DNA from: Phycisphaerales bacterium
Lineage (GTDB): Bacteria > Planctomycetota > Phycisphaerae > Phycisphaerales > UBA1924
Reading direction: 5' to 3'
DNA: 64,000 nucleotides
NCBI GenBank assembly: GCA_905339235.1
Contig: CAJPFG010000015.1
Span: forward strand, 1 to 64,000
Shown: in pieces, positions 1-8,345 of the stretch
Position numbering within the stretch: the stretch's first letter is position 1
How the letters are laid out: every line of letters starts with the position of its first letter
Made by a program: the position numbers and the translations under genes
The notes under the pieces: model-generated
What the model saw: only the letters and a program-made list of their open reading frames with translations
Told to the model about the DNA's origin: nothing
Database searches by the model: none

Positions 1-191
1 TCCGCCATTTTCCAAGTTTTTCTTTCGCCCGTCCCCGCAAGCACTTACGCCATTCCCACGCAATCCAGGCGCGCATTCGCGCGCGCAAACGCGCTCCACC
101 ACCCCTCATTACGGAGGCCCGCCTACCGCCAACATGCCTCCGAGTTTGGCCCCGTGGAAGTTTGCCCTTTGGCCCTCTGGACTCTTGCCCC

Positions 192-1148
192 ATGCCCCTC
201 GCCGCCCCCAACTCACCCGCACCCCCCGCCCCCCGCGGCCACTCCCCCCAACTCGACGCCACCCACCCGCCCGATTTCCCCGCCGTCCACCACCCCAGGT
301 TCGACACGGTCTTCGAGCCCGACGACGAGATCGTCTCCGACATCCTCCAGTGCCTCACCGACCCTCACTGCCCCTTCGCCGAGGTCGCCATCCGCTACAA
401 GGTCTCCATCGAGGCCCTCGCCCTCTGGCTCGCGCGGCCCGAGACCCGCGAGCGCGTGAACACCTACCGCCGCGCGGCCGCGCTCCACGTCCAGATGACC
501 GCCGAGCGCGAACTCCCCATCGCCGCCCACGCCCTGGTCCGCTCCATCGACGACGCCCTCTACGAACTCACCAAGTGCGACTGGAACCCCATCCGCAACG
601 GCTGGACGGTCACCGAGCAGCGCCGCCGCGCCCGCGAAACCGTCCGCAAGCAGGTCCACCTCCTCCGCTCCCTCTCCAAGTACACCCCCACCGACCCCTT
701 CGCCCAACCGCCACCCTCCCACGCGCCCCGCGGGGGAGGTGCCGAGTCCGCGAGGCGGAGAGAGTCCGACTCGCCCGAAGCCCCCACGCCCGCACCCTCC
801 CCCGCCCCCGGCGGGGGAGGTGCCCGAGTCCGCGAGGGCGGAGGGGGTTCCGACTCCCGAACCGACAAACTCACCCAACGCAACGCCGAAATCGACCACT
901 ACATCACCACCCGCGCCGCCATCCTCGCCCAAACCCCGCCCGCGCCCACCCCATCGGCCCCATCGGCCCTATCCGCCCACTCCGATCCCTCCGCGTACTC
1001 CCCCCGCAACGGCCACAAACCCTGCGCCGCCGCCTGCAAGGCTCCCTGCTCCGCAGCCCCGCCGTTCACGCCGGTGACAGTCACTCTCACCCCGGCCCGC
1101 CGACTCGCGACTCAAGCCGGCGCCCCGCCCCCGCGCCCACCCGCCTAG
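192..1148 (+). CDS. Hypothetical protein with helix-turn-helix-like N-terminal region and Pro-rich tail
   Basis: Function unknown. The first about 130 residues have ordinary composition: an acidic stretch, then a region around FAEVAIRYKVSIEALALWLARPE that reads like a helix-turn-helix (step down to the next cell, choose a helix), then a charged helical segment. This resembles small DNA-binding or terminase-like helical domains, but that is only an impression. From about residue 165 onward the protein is Pro/Ala/Gly-rich and low complexity, and part of it is encoded by two copies of a GC-rich palindromic repeat. An in-frame TTG lies 30 bases upstream at 162; the ATG at 192 is preferred. The gene stands alone and points away from the minus-strand operon that follows. 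The tail may not be under strong selection. Confidence 0.55.
   Translation: MPLAAPNSPAPPAPRGHSPQLDATHPPDFPAVHHPRFDTVFEPDDEIVSDILQCLTDPHCPFAEVAIRYKVSIEALALWLARPETRERVNTYRRAAALHVQMTAERELPIAAHALVRSIDDALYELTKCDWNPIRNGWTVTEQRRRARETVRKQVHLLRSLSKYTPTDPFAQPPPSHAPRGGGAESARRRESDSPEAPTPAPSPAPGGGGARVREGGGGSDSRTDKLTQRNAEIDHYITTRAAILAQTPPAPTPSAPSALSAHSDPSAYSPRNGHKPCAAACKAPCSAAPPFTPVTVTLTPARRLATQAGAPPPRPPA
714..858. repeat. Two copies of a GC-rich palindromic repeat inside a coding region
   Basis: Copy 1 lies at about 714-777 and copy 2 at about 795-858. Both run from a CCCTCCC arm through a GCGGGGGAGGTGCC core to a GAGTCCGCGAGG...CGGAG arm and end near CCGACTC. Copy 2 has two extra bases compared with copy 1 in the core, so the two copies are read in different frames of the same gene. 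The C-rich and G-rich arms can pair into a hairpin. This looks like a mobile intergenic palindromic repeat that has been absorbed into the reading frame of the surrounding gene. Confidence 0.6.
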
Positions 1149-1261
1149 CGAGCCGCCCGCCGCCTCCGCAAATCCAATCGCTCTCTCCGATTCGGCGCAC
1201 CGAGCATCCTCGACTCCGCCCGCGGCGCCGATGATGATCAGCAAAAGGCTCCGAGAGAGTT

Positions 1262-1771
1262 CTAGCGGTACGGCACGTCGTCGTCGAAGACTTCCGGCGC
1301 GGCCTCGGCCTCTTCCGGCGGTGTGAAGTGGGCCTGCTCCAGGAGGCGCACGCAGGTGTTCCATCGGAGCACCGCGTCGTCGTTGCTCTGCGGGGCGAGG
1401 CGATCGGCGTGCTCGAAGTGGGTCATCGCCGAGTGGATCAGGTCGTACACGCTCGCGATGGTGTATCCGGAGTGGATCAGCGACTTGGCCCAGCGCTCGT
1501 CCACCACGCCGGAGTAGTAGACCCGCTCGTACTCGCCCCGGAGCGAGGCCACGAGCGGCCGCACTTCATCCGCCCGCACGTGCGTGCCCTCGAACAGGTC
1601 CGTCAGCGACAGGATCAGGCAGATGATCGCGTCCTGGTTACCCGGGTCCGCGGCCAGCACGTCCCGACAGATGCTCTCGGCCTCGCGCGGCTCGTTGAGG
1701 AGGCGGTAGCGCTCGGCCTTGGAAAGGGCGCGGGGGATCGCCTCTTTGGCGATGGGCTTGAGTTCGAACAT
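1262..1771 (-). CDS. Hypothetical TPR-like helical protein downstream of sdhB
   Basis: Unknown function. The 169-residue product is predicted to be all helical, and the segment LSKAERYRLLNEPREAESICRDVLAADPGNQDA reads as a tetratricopeptide-like repeat (about residues 17-50). A second helical block with ...MTHFEHADRLAPQSNDDAVLRWNTCVRLLEQA near the end is also TPR-like. No signal peptide or membrane segment is visible. It is the last gene of the succinate dehydrogenase cluster, 69 bases after sdhB, so it may be cotranscribed with it and could be an accessory factor, which is inference from position only. The ATG at 1771 has a GGGAG Shine-Dalgarno sequence five bases upstream; a GTG two codons earlier is possible. 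Confidence 0.6.
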   Translation of the reverse strand: MFELKPIAKEAIPRALSKAERYRLLNEPREAESICRDVLAADPGNQDAIICLILSLTDLFEGTHVRADEVRPLVASLRGEYERVYYSGVVDERWAKSLIHSGYTIASVYDLIHSAMTHFEHADRLAPQSNDDAVLRWNTCVRLLEQAHFTPPEEAEAAPEVFDDDVPYR

Positions 1772-1840
1772 GAACACTCCCTTGGTGCAGCCTCGGGACG
1801 GAGGATTATTGCGGGCCCGCCGGTAAGGGGGGATCGATCT

Positions 1841-2587
1841 CTACTGGTTGGTCTTGAAGATCTTGAAGAACCGCGTGATGGGGTCGTAGTACTCGTCGGT
1901 GACGCGCTCTTTGAGCGGAATGATGGCGTTGTCGGTGATCGTGATGTGCTCCGGGCACACCTTCGTGCAGCACTTGGTGATGTTGCAGTACCCGATCCCG
2001 CCCGCGTCCTTCATCTGGCCCAGGCGGTTTTCGGTGTCGAGCGGATGCATCTCGAGCGCGGCCGTGTAGACGAAGTGGCGCGGGCCGGCGAACTCCGGGT
2101 GCTTGTGGTGGTCGCGCAGGACGTGGCAGACATCCTGGCAGAGGAAGCACTCGATGCACTTGCGGAACTCTTGGACCCGCTCGACGTCCTGCTGCTGGAT
2201 GCGCCAGGTGCCGTCGGGCGCGTCGGGCTTGCGGGGCTTGAAGGGCTTGATCGCTTTCTTGACGCGGAAGTTCCAGGAGACATCAGTCACGAGGTCGCGG
2301 ACGTGCGGGAATGACTTCATGGGCTCGATGATCACCGGTACGGTGAGGTCGAGTTGGTCCAGGCGCGTCATGCACATGAGGCGCGGATTCCCGTTGATCT
2401 CCGCGGAGCAAGACCCGCACTTGCCCGCCTTGCAGTTCCACCGGCAGGCGAGCGTGGGATCGCTCTCGGCCTGGATCTGGTGAACGGCGTCAAGGACGAC
2501 CATGCCGACGGTCGCGTCGGTGACGAAGTCCTTGAACCCGGCGGAATCGCCCTGGCCCTTCCAGATGCGGAATGTCGCTTGCGCCAT
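1841..2587 (-). CDS. sdhB: Succinate dehydrogenase / fumarate reductase iron-sulfur subunit
   Basis: Electron-transfer subunit carrying electrons from the SdhA flavin to the membrane quinone site. The 248-residue product has an N-terminal ferredoxin-like domain with Cys52, Cys57, Cys60 and Cys72 for the [2Fe-2S] cluster. Its C-terminal helical domain has C144xxC147xxC150xxxC154 for [4Fe-4S], and Cys201, Cys206/207 and Cys211-Pro for the [3Fe-4S] cluster. The start at 2587 is supported by AGGAG seven bases upstream; a longer open frame extends 29 codons further but lacks conservation-like sequence. It follows sdhA by 23 bases. Its length matches the short SdhB of actinobacterial Sdh1-type enzymes, in keeping with the five-helix membrane subunit upstream. 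Confidence 0.96.
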   Translation of the reverse strand: MAQATFRIWKGQGDSAGFKDFVTDATVGMVVLDAVHQIQAESDPTLACRWNCKAGKCGSCSAEINGNPRLMCMTRLDQLDLTVPVIIEPMKSFPHVRDLVTDVSWNFRVKKAIKPFKPRKPDAPDGTWRIQQQDVERVQEFRKCIECFLCQDVCHVLRDHHKHPEFAGPRHFVYTAALEMHPLDTENRLGQMKDAGGIGYCNITKCCTKVCPEHITITDNAIIPLKERVTDEYYDPITRFFKIFKTNQ

Positions 2588-2610
2588 CCTGTCACTCCTG
2601 AACGGTCGGC

Positions 2611-4422
2611 TCACTTGTTCTCCTCGATGACTTTCTTCAGGTCGTCGCGCATCTCCGGGATTCGCTCGCGGCACAACCGCATCGCGCCGTCCGGACCCTT
2701 CCGCACGACCGTGTTGTGGTTGGAGAACTCCTTGCTCTTGTCGGGAAAGTCTTCGCGGAAGTGCCCGCCGCGACTCTCTCGTCGGTCCAGGGCCGAGCGT
2801 GTCACCGCTTCTGAAACGGTCAGTAGATTGGGTAGATCAAGGCAGGTGTGCCAGCCCGGGTTGTACTCGCGGTTTCCGTCAATGCCAACCGCGGACGCCC
2901 GCTTCCTGAGCACCGCGAGCCCGTCCATCGCCGCGGCCATGTCACCGTCATTTCGCACGATTCCGACCTTGTCCTGCATCATGTCCTGGAGGGAGTGCTG
3001 AACGCCATAGGGGTTTTCGCCGCCGGCGCGATCGAACGGTGCCAGCGCCCACTTGGCCGCGCTCTCGACCTGTCCGGCGTCTACCTTGCCCTGTCCGTGC
3101 GACTTCGCCCATGCCGCCGCGTGCTCGCCGGCGCGCTTCCCGAAGACGACCAGATCCGAGAGCGAGTTGCCGCCGAGACGGTTGGCCCCGTGCAGACCGG
3201 CGGCGACCTCTCCCGCCGCGAACAGCCCGGGCACCGTGGACATCTGCGTCACACCATCGACGCGCACGCCGCCCATGACGTAATGCGTCGTTGGGCCGAC
3301 CTCCATGGCTTCCTGCGTGATGTCCACGTTCGCCAGTTCCTTGAACTGGTGGTACATGCTCGGGAGTTTCTTCTTGATGTGCTCCGCGGCCTTGGGGAGT
3401 TTCTCCTTGATCCAGGCGATGTCGAGAAACACGCCGCCGTGGGGCGAGCCGCGACCGGCCTTGACCTCGCGATTGATGCACCGGGCGACGTGGTCGCGGG
3501 TGAGTAGTTCGGGAGGGCGGTTGGCGTTCTTGTCGCCCGTGACGTAGCGCCAGCCTTCCTCGGTGTCCTTGGCGACCTGGTTCTTGTAGAGGTCGGGGAT
3601 GTCGTTGAACATGAAGCGCTCGCCCTTGTTGTTCAGCAAGCGGCCGCCCTCGCCTCGGACCCCTTCGGTGACCAGGATGCCGCGGACGCTGGGGGGCCAG
3701 ACCATCCCGGTGGGATGGAACTGGACGAACTCCATGTCCATGAGGTCGGCGCCGGCGTTGTACGCGAGGGCGTGACCGTCGCCGGTGTATTCCCAGGAGT
3801 TGCTGGTGATCTTGAATGCGCGGCCGATTCCGCCGGTTGCGAGCACTATGGCCTTGGCCTTGAAGACGCGGAACCGCCCGCGCTCGCGGTCGTACCCGAA
3901 GGCCCCGACCACGCGCCCGCCGTCCAGGAGCAGCGTGGTGGCGGTGTGCTCCATATAGACTTCGATGCCCTGATGGATGCCGTAGTCCTGGAGCGTGCGG
4001 ATCATTTCGAGACCTGTACGGTCGCCGACGTGCGCGAGGCGCGGGTACTTGTGGCCGCCGAAGTTGCGTTGCAGGATGCGCCCGTCCTTGGTGCGGTCGA
4101 AGAGCGCGCCCCAGGCTTCGAGTTCCTTGACGCGGTCGGGTGCTTCCTTCGCGTGGAGTTCGGCCATGACCCAGTTGTTGAGGTATTGACCGCCACGCAT
4201 GGTGTCGGCGAAGTGAACCTTCCAGTTGTCGCGGTCGTCCACGTTGGCCATGGCCGCGGCGATGCCGCCCTCGGCCATGACGGTGTGAGCCTTGCCGAGC
4301 AGGCTCTTGCAGACGAGCCCGACGGAGACCTTGGCGGCGGAAGCCTCGATGGCGGCGCGCAGACCCGCGCCGCCGGCTCCAATCACCAAGACATCGTGTT
4401 CGTGAGTCTGGTACTCGCTCAT
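2611..4422 (-). CDS. sdhA: Succinate dehydrogenase / fumarate reductase flavoprotein subunit
   Basis: Catalytic subunit oxidising succinate to fumarate at the cytoplasmic face of the membrane. The 603-residue protein begins with the FAD Rossmann motif GAGGAG at residues 15-20. His46 in the AHTVMAEGG segment aligns with the histidine that binds FAD covalently in this family. A QFHPTGM motif (about residue 239) and an RLGGNSLSD motif near residue 415 belong to the substrate and FAD sites. Length is typical. It lies 28 bases after the membrane subunit gene and 23 before sdhB, in the order anchor-A-B, and a single membrane subunit serves the complex rather than separate C and D genes. The start is preceded by GGGGA. 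Confidence 0.97.
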   Translation of the reverse strand: MSEYQTHEHDVLVIGAGGAGLRAAIEASAAKVSVGLVCKSLLGKAHTVMAEGGIAAAMANVDDRDNWKVHFADTMRGGQYLNNWVMAELHAKEAPDRVKELEAWGALFDRTKDGRILQRNFGGHKYPRLAHVGDRTGLEMIRTLQDYGIHQGIEVYMEHTATTLLLDGGRVVGAFGYDRERGRFRVFKAKAIVLATGGIGRAFKITSNSWEYTGDGHALAYNAGADLMDMEFVQFHPTGMVWPPSVRGILVTEGVRGEGGRLLNNKGERFMFNDIPDLYKNQVAKDTEEGWRYVTGDKNANRPPELLTRDHVARCINREVKAGRGSPHGGVFLDIAWIKEKLPKAAEHIKKKLPSMYHQFKELANVDITQEAMEVGPTTHYVMGGVRVDGVTQMSTVPGLFAAGEVAAGLHGANRLGGNSLSDLVVFGKRAGEHAAAWAKSHGQGKVDAGQVESAAKWALAPFDRAGGENPYGVQHSLQDMMQDKVGIVRNDGDMAAAMDGLAVLRKRASAVGIDGNREYNPGWHTCLDLPNLLTVSEAVTRSALDRRESRGGHFREDFPDKSKEFSNHNTVVRKGPDGAMRLCRERIPEMRDDLKKVIEENK

Positions 4423-4450
4423 TCAGTTTCCCCGCGGTTTCAGGCCGCTG

Positions 4451-5284
4451 TCAGAAGATCCGAAAATCTGTGAACACGCCCTTGCACAGCAGCCGCACGT
4501 AGGCGTCGCTCCATCCCACCCATACCAGGCTGACCCATGCCCAGCCCATGTGGCGTTTGTTGAGCCAACTGACGCAGGTGTAGCAGGCGGTGCGGATGGG
4601 GCGGCCGGCCATGCGGTCGAGGTAGCCGCCGATCTGGTGGCGGGCGCAATGGCAGCCGAACGTGTAGCCGCCCAGCAGCGTCGCGTTCAGGAGCAGGACC
4701 AGCGTTCCGACGCCGACGCCGAACTCTGTGCCGTTCCCGTCGGGTCGGGTGAACCACATGGCGCGGAAGGCGTCGTAGAAGAGCACGATCACGAACGCCG
4801 CGGCCGGGTAGAACACGTATCGGTGGATGTTCTGGAGGATGAGGGGGAGGCGGTATTCGCCGCGGTACTTTTCGCCGCGGAACTTGGGCTCACCCACCGA
4901 GCAACTGATGGGGTCGGCCCAGAATGCCTTGTAGTAGGCACCGCGGTAGTAGTAGCAGGTGAAGCGCATGGCGCCCGGTCCCGCGAGGATGAGGAAAGCC
5001 GCGGAGAAGGGCATCCACGAGGGCCACCAGGATGGAAGGGTGGCGTCGATCCACCGGGGCTCATGGGGCGCGCCGTAGAGCAGCGGCGAATAGAACGGAG
5101 AGAGGTAGTGAGCGCCGCCTGTGTGATAGAAATAGTCCCGGGCCTGAAAGGCGGCCCAGGTGGCGTAGACGCCGAAGGCGCTGAGCCCGAGCAGCACCAC
5201 CAGCGGCTGGAGCCACCACACGTCCGTTCTCGAAGTCTGCCCCAGTTTCTGAACCTGCGGGAGACGAAGATCCGCGTGACTCAT
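4451..5284 (-). CDS. sdhC: Succinate dehydrogenase membrane-anchor subunit, Sdh1-like with Cys/His motifs
   Basis: First gene of the sdh operon; 277 residues with about five hydrophobic helices (roughly 25-45, 90-111, 155-172, 189-210 and 247-266). This matches the single large anchor of mycobacterial Sdh1-type enzymes rather than the three-helix SdhC/SdhD pair. Conserved-looking metal ligands sit at membrane edges: Cys211-His212-Cys213 with His216, and Cys234 and Cys237. Mycobacterial Sdh1 is reported to hold a membrane-embedded Rieske-type [2Fe-2S] cluster instead of haem, and these residues could serve the same purpose. The open frame runs 168 codons further upstream, but MSHADLRLP at 5284 is the natural start because the upstream part is antisense to the SRPBCC gene. 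Function as anchor and quinone-binding subunit is secure by context; the cluster is inference. Confidence 0.85.
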   Translation of the reverse strand: MSHADLRLPQVQKLGQTSRTDVWWLQPLVVLLGLSAFGVYATWAAFQARDYFYHTGGAHYLSPFYSPLLYGAPHEPRWIDATLPSWWPSWMPFSAAFLILAGPGAMRFTCYYYRGAYYKAFWADPISCSVGEPKFRGEKYRGEYRLPLILQNIHRYVFYPAAAFVIVLFYDAFRAMWFTRPDGNGTEFGVGVGTLVLLLNATLLGGYTFGCHCARHQIGGYLDRMAGRPIRTACYTCVSWLNKRHMGWAWVSLVWVGWSDAYVRLLCKGVFTDFRIF

Positions 5285-5372
5285 CGAGATACTCCGGGGT
5301 TTCCAGTGTGCAGCATACGAAAACCCGGGGCCTGATGCCAACTCACCTCGCGCACACCTACGCTCTGACCGC

Positions 5373-5834
5373 ATGGCCTCCATCACCGACCCGTTCTCAG
5401 GCGAAGAACTTTTCAAGGCCGAACCCGAGCGGGTCTTCGGCGTGCTCTCGAATCTCGACGCGCTGGCGAAGGCGATCCCCGGGCTGGTTTCCGCCGAACG
5501 GCCCGACGAGCGCACGCTCAAGTGCGTCGTGAAGCCCGCGCTGTCGTTCATCGGCGGCAGTGTCAAGATCACGCTTTCGATCGCGAAGGCCGTCCCGCCG
5601 GGTTCCATCACGCTCAACCTCGGTTCGAGCGGCGTGGGGATGACGCTCGACCTGGTCTCAACCATGACCATCACGCCGGCCGAGACGGGACAGTCCCGCC
5701 TGCAGTGGTCCGCGCAGGTGGTGAAGATGACGGGGTTGGTGAAGGCGGCGCCGGCCGCGCTGGTCCGTGCCGCGGCCGACAAGGTCATCCGCGACGGGTG
5801 GGCGGAACTGCGGAAGCAGATCGAAACGCCGTGA
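5373..5834 (+). CDS. SRPBCC / CoxG-family protein
   Basis: A 153-residue protein of the START/SRPBCC fold related to carbon monoxide dehydrogenase subunit G. Typical features are the N-terminal strand ending in ELFKAEPERVFGVLSNLDALAKAIPG, where the family has its helix after the first strand, and the C-terminal amphipathic helix around ALVRAAADKVIRDGWAELRKQ. The family binds hydrophobic ligands or membranes; no ligand can be read from the sequence. No carbon monoxide dehydrogenase genes are nearby, so a CoxG role is not implied. The gene is divergent from the sdh operon across an 88-base gap that must hold both promoters. Confidence 0.8.
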   Translation: MASITDPFSGEELFKAEPERVFGVLSNLDALAKAIPGLVSAERPDERTLKCVVKPALSFIGGSVKITLSIAKAVPPGSITLNLGSSGVGMTLDLVSTMTITPAETGQSRLQWSAQVVKMTGLVKAAPAALVRAAADKVIRDGWAELRKQIETP

Positions 5835-5946
5835 CGGGCGGGGTTCGGCCCCCGTTACACCGCTGTTGCGCACCAAAGGCCGGTTCGCGTGTACAACCTA
5901 GTGCGGGAGTGCGCCCAGGGGTGTCGCCCCCGCCGGGAGATTCTCC

Positions 5947-8241
5947 ATGCTCAGCAGGAACGCGTCGGGGATGCTCGTTTCGGGGCTGGTCTTGGCAGCG
6001 GGGATGGTCTTTCCGGCGATGGGGCAGGAGGCAGGTAGTCCCCCGCGTCCGCCGGTACCGCGGCCTCCGCATCACCTGATTATCCCGCCGATGCCGCCGC
6101 GCCCGTGGCCGGGGCGAGAGGTTGTGGAACTGACGGCGGTGGATGTTTCGATTGACATCGCGGACCAGGTTTCGACCACAACGCTCGACCTGTCATTGAC
6201 GAATCCGGCGGGCGGGCCGATGGAAGCGCAGTTGGTGCTGCCGGTGCCCGACGGCGTGGCGATCCGGTCGCTGCAGTGGGACGGGACCGGTCCCGAGCCC
6301 AAGGCGGAAGTATTGCCGCGCGATGAGGCGCGGCGGATTTACGAGTCGATCGTTCGCGGGCAGCGAGATCCGGCGCTGGTAGAGTTCGTCGGGATGAATC
6401 TCATTCGTTCGAGCGTCTTCCCGGTGCCGGCACGGAGCACCCAGCATCTGCGGCTGACGTATGAACAGGTCCTGCCGCGGGAAGGCAACCGGTTGGACTA
6501 TGCGATGATTCGCAGCGAGGCCCTGGGCGGTTCGAGCGTGCGGTGGACGGTGGCCGCGGACATCCGGTCCAAGACTCCGATCTCGACGGTGTATTCGTCG
6601 AGCCACGACATCGTGCAGGAGCGGGTGAACCCCGGGCATGTGAAAGTGAGGATTCAACCCTCGCAGGGCGACGCGGCCCGCGGGTCGATCCGGCTGGCGA
6701 CGATGCTGGAGGAGAAGAAGGGCGAACTCTCCACCGCCGTGTTTGCGTATCCGTCGAGCGAGGTCTCGGGGGAGGGCGGCGGGTATTTCATGATTCTGGC
6801 GGCGCCGCCGGCGGGCGAGGCGATGGACAGACCTGGCACGAAGCGGGAAGTCGTGATGGTGCTGGACCGCTCGGGCTCGATGCGGGGCGAGAAGTTCGAG
6901 CAGGCGAAAAACGCGGCGACTCAGATCGTGCGGGGGCTGAATGACGGCGAGTCGTTCAACATCATCGACTACTCGGATTCGATCTCGTCGTTCGCGGGGT
7001 TGGCGGTCGTGAAGGACGCGGCGACCGCGAAGGACGCGGAGAAGTACATCTGGGGCCTGACCCCAAACGGCGGCACGAACATCCACGACGCGATGATCGA
7101 GGCGTTGCGTGGCAAGGTGACCGACGGGAACGTGCCGATCATCCTCTTTCTTACCGACGGCCTGCCGACGGTGGGGGAGCGCCGCGAAGTCAAGATCCGC
7201 GAAGCGATCCTGGGCGCGAACAAGGGCCAGCGACGGATTTTCACCTTCGGCGTGGGGCTGGATGTCAATGCGCCGCTGCTGTCGGCGATCGCGACCAAGT
7301 CGCGGGCCGCAACGACGTTTGTGCTGCCGCAAGAGGATGTGGAGGTCAAGGTGTCGCAGGTGTTCCGGCGGCTCGAGGGGCCGGTGATGACGTACCCGAA
7401 ACTGACGGCGGTCGGCTCCGACGGCGCTGCCTCGACTCGGCTGATCCGCGAGCAACTCCCGGCGGATCTGCCGGACATCTTCGAGGGCGACCAGGTGATC
7501 GTGCTGGGGCAGTACGTGGGCGAAAAGCCGGTGAAGGTGCGGATCGACGGGTCGTACTTCGGGAAGGAGCGGTCGTTCGATGTCACGATCGATCCCGCGG
7601 CCTCCACCACCCGCCACGGTTTCGTGCCGCGCCTCTGGGCGATGCGCAAGGTCACGGCGTTGGTGGATGAAGTCCGCCAGGCCGGGGCGGATGGTCAGTC
7701 ACCCGATTCGCAGCGCCTGAAGGAGATCACCGACGAGATCATCCGGCTTTCGACCAAGTGGGGAATCCTGACGGAATACACGGCGTTCCTGTCGCGCGAA
7801 GATGCCGATTTCTCGCGTGGCTTGCCGGCGTTGCGGGCCCCGGCGAGACAGAACCTGGAGCGGCGGGCATTGCAGTCGAGGTCGGGCGCCGGGGGCGCAT
7901 CCCAGCAGGTGGACATCAGCAGCAAGGAAGCCGCGACGAATGCCCCGGCGGCGGGGGGGTACATGATTGTCGGCGAAGGCGGAAGGGCAGAAAACGTGGT
8001 CGTAAGCAGCGTGCAGTACGTCGCGGACAAGACCTTCTTCAACCGCAAGCAGCGCTGGATCGACGCGGCCCTGCTGGAACACGAGAACGATGAGCCCGAC
8101 CGGGTGGTCGAGTTCGGCAGTGAGGCGTACTTCACGCTGGCGGACCAACTGGCCAAGGAAGGCCGGCAGGCCATGCTCGCTCAAGGCGGCGAGGTGTATC
8201 TGCAACTCGCCAAGGAGCGGGTGCTTGTCAAGGGGCCATGA
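5947..8241 (+). CDS. Secreted VIT and von Willebrand factor A domain protein
   Basis: A 764-residue exported protein with a signal peptide (about 1-27, ending AMGQ). The VIT domain (vault inter-alpha-trypsin) spans roughly residues 50-175 and includes LVLPVPDGVAI and the segment ILPRDEARRIYE-like typical of the family. The vWA domain at about 300-475 carries a complete metal-ion-dependent adhesion site, Asp307-x-Ser309-x-Ser311, with a later threonine in PNGGTN and an aspartate in FLTDGLP. The C-terminal 200 residues are a mixed region seen after the vWA domain in such proteins. Family members are envelope adhesion or scaffolding proteins; the partner is unknown. A GGGAG Shine-Dalgarno lies upstream of the ATG. 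Confidence 0.88.
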   Translation: MLSRNASGMLVSGLVLAAGMVFPAMGQEAGSPPRPPVPRPPHHLIIPPMPPRPWPGREVVELTAVDVSIDIADQVSTTTLDLSLTNPAGGPMEAQLVLPVPDGVAIRSLQWDGTGPEPKAEVLPRDEARRIYESIVRGQRDPALVEFVGMNLIRSSVFPVPARSTQHLRLTYEQVLPREGNRLDYAMIRSEALGGSSVRWTVAADIRSKTPISTVYSSSHDIVQERVNPGHVKVRIQPSQGDAARGSIRLATMLEEKKGELSTAVFAYPSSEVSGEGGGYFMILAAPPAGEAMDRPGTKREVVMVLDRSGSMRGEKFEQAKNAATQIVRGLNDGESFNIIDYSDSISSFAGLAVVKDAATAKDAEKYIWGLTPNGGTNIHDAMIEALRGKVTDGNVPIILFLTDGLPTVGERREVKIREAILGANKGQRRIFTFGVGLDVNAPLLSAIATKSRAATTFVLPQEDVEVKVSQVFRRLEGPVMTYPKLTAVGSDGAASTRLIREQLPADLPDIFEGDQVIVLGQYVGEKPVKVRIDGSYFGKERSFDVTIDPAASTTRHGFVPRLWAMRKVTALVDEVRQAGADGQSPDSQRLKEITDEIIRLSTKWGILTEYTAFLSREDADFSRGLPALRAPARQNLERRALQSRSGAGGASQQVDISSKEAATNAPAAGGYMIVGEGGRAENVVVSSVQYVADKTFFNRKQRWIDAALLEHENDEPDRVVEFGSEAYFTLADQLAKEGRQAMLAQGGEVYLQLAKERVLVKGP

Positions 8242-8345
8242 GGCGGAAGGAATGCTGAATGAGGAATGATGAGTGATGAATACCCTTCCGCCTTGCGTGG
8301 CATTCTGCATTCATCCTTCTGCATTCACCACTTCGAAGGAGTCCC
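8242..8345. repeat. Imperfect inverted repeat rich in GAATG/CATTC
   Basis: The gap between the vWA gene and the response regulator holds a 9-base inverted repeat (8242-8250 GGCGGAAGG and 8284-8292 CCTTCCGCC). The left side is filled with variations on TGAATGA and the right side with variations on CATTCTGCATTC, so the halves are roughly complementary. It could form a long imperfect hairpin and looks like a decayed repetitive intergenic element rather than a terminator, since no T-run follows. Confidence 0.45.

Noticed and set aside
1328..2314. Open frame of about 330 codons on the plus strand opposite sdhB and the TPR-like gene
   Set aside because: It is antisense to sdhB, whose cluster cysteines are intact, and it has no recognisable family.
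5373..5834. CoxG role in carbon monoxide oxidation
   Set aside because: The sequence fits the CoxG/SRPBCC fold, but no CO dehydrogenase subunits are nearby, so only the fold is annotated.
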